This document shows positions 5,008 to 5,767 of a DNA stretch of 5,767 nucleotides, in pieces. The notes beneath the pieces are model-generated. The model searched no databases and was not told the origin of the DNA. It worked only from the letters and a program-made list of their open reading frames with translations. Source of the stretch: an uncultured Dehalococcoidia bacterium (GTDB lineage: Bacteria; Chloroflexota; Dehalococcoidia; Tepidiformales; Tepidiformaceae); assembly GCA_937954195.1 (NCBI GenBank), contig CALFYR010000692.1:1-5767 (forward strand), given 5' to 3'. Within the stretch, counting starts at the first letter, position 1. The number at the start of each line of letters is the position of its first letter. The position numbers and the translations under genes are program-made.

Positions 5008-5767
5008 ATGCAGAACCTGCTGGCGAACTATGACTTCGGAACCGGATACGACGAGATGTTCGTACGGCCGGGGGTTCCCCGCGCTCACTGCCGCGCCGCC
5101 TACGACGCCCTCGCCGCGCTAGCGGCCGACGACCTCCGCGAAGCTCAGCAACGGGCCGATCTCGCGTTTTCCAACCTCGGCATCACCTTCACCGTCTACT
5201 CCGAAAGCGAAGGCATCGAACGCATCTTCCCGTTCGACCTGGTGCCGCGGGTCATCTCCGGGAGCGAGTGGCACCGGGTAGAGCAAGGCCTCAAGCAGCG
5301 CGTGCTCGCGCTCAACGCCTTCTGCCAGGACGTCTACAACGAAGGCCGCATCGTCGATGCCGGGATCATTTCGGCCGAGGCGATCTACGGTTCGCCGAAC
5401 TATCGCCCGGAAATGCGCGGCTTCACCCCGCCGAACGGCGCCTGGATCCACATCGCTGGGATCGACCTGGTCCGCGATGCCGATGGCACGATTTACGTGC
5501 TGGAGGACAACGGACGCACGCCGAGCGGTGTCAGCTACGTTCTCCAGAACCGGTCGATCAGCACGCGCGTCATGCCGCGGTTGTTCTCCCAATCGGGCGT
5601 GCTGCCCGTCAACGACTATGCGAACCGCCTGCACGATGCGGTCCGCAGTTGCTACGGGCCGGAACCCGCAGTTGTGCTCACGCCAGGTGTCTACAACTCG
5701 GCCTACTTCGAACACACCTTCCTCGCCAAGCAGATGGGCGTCCAACTGGTCGAAGGTCGCGACCTGG
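5008..5767 (+). CDS. Circularly permuted ATP-grasp protein, 5' part (cut by window edge)
   Basis: The first 253 codons of a circularly permuted ATP-grasp protein (type 2, formerly DUF404/DUF407) are present; the rest lies beyond the window. Family hallmarks are NYDFGTGYDEMF (7-18), GITFTVY (58-64), ERIFPFDLVPR (71-81), the EWHRVEQGLKQRVLALNAF stretch (87-105), GIDLVRDADG (151-160), LEDNGRTPSGVSYVLQNR (165-182) and LTPGVYNSAYFEH (224-236), ending MGVQLVEGRDL. Such proteins are predicted carboxylate-amine ligases that may build a peptide or peptide-like product. They often sit with an alpha-E (DUF403) protein and a transglutaminase-like protease, which would be expected to the right. ATG 5008 puts the family's NYDFG element near the N-terminus. 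GTG 5002 is an alternative, and TAG at 4993 closes the frame upstream. There is no strong ribosome binding site. The frame is open to the window end with no stop or frameshift. Confidence 0.9.
   Translation, partial: MQNLLANYDFGTGYDEMFVRPGVPRAHCRAAYDALAALAADDLREAQQRADLAFSNLGITFTVYSESEGIERIFPFDLVPRVISGSEWHRVEQGLKQRVLALNAFCQDVYNEGRIVDAGIISAEAIYGSPNYRPEMRGFTPPNGAWIHIAGIDLVRDADGTIYVLEDNGRTPSGVSYVLQNRSISTRVMPRLFSQSGVLPVNDYANRLHDAVRSCYGPEPAVVLTPGVYNSAYFEHTFLAKQMGVQLVEGRDL

Noticed and set aside
5119..5745. Open frame of 208 codons on the minus strand
   Set aside because: It is the shadow of the ATP-grasp gene, which matches its family throughout on the plus strand.

Overview
This window is a gene-dense, GC-rich piece of bacterial chromosome. 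Codon third positions are strongly G/C-biased, and every gene is intact apart from one cut by the right edge. No RNA gene, CRISPR array, insertion sequence or sign of recent transfer is visible. The gene mix is a LigC-type ATP-dependent DNA ligase, a stand-alone LigD-type polymerase, an SCP2-like small protein and a circularly permuted ATP-grasp protein. One gene may also be translated from a leaderless mRNA. Together these would fit a high-GC soil or thermal lineage such as Actinomycetota or Chloroflexota. The assignment is an inference from gene content, since no phylogenetic marker is present.

Left part (1-2486) is a DNA end-joining module. An ATP-dependent DNA ligase (41-1090, +) overlaps the start of a small YciI-family protein (1087-1374, +). 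A LigD-type polymerase/primase (2486-1371, -) runs towards them. The YciI and polymerase genes end tail to tail on one shared CTAG, so no terminator fits between them. The ligase and polymerase are the two activities that many bacteria fuse in LigD for non-homologous end joining (NHEJ). Here they are separate genes, and Ku is not in the window.

Middle part (2538-4864, all -) holds a histidine kinase with two membrane segments (4864-3419). It overlaps by 8 bases a single-domain response regulator with no output domain (3426-3058). An SCP2-like protein of unknown role follows (2972-2538), with its own candidate promoter over the regulator's stop codon. The polymerase gene lies 51 bases further on, behind a TATACT -10 box placed for a leaderless mRNA.

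Right part (4865-5767) is a divergent intergenic region followed by a circularly permuted ATP-grasp gene (5008 to beyond 5767, +). The gap of about 140 bases is rich in dyad symmetry. It has four 11-bp perfect palindromes (5-1-5), three sharing the core CCnWAWnGG, and the last forms the tip of a long imperfect hairpin. This gap is the least explained and most interesting stretch of the window.
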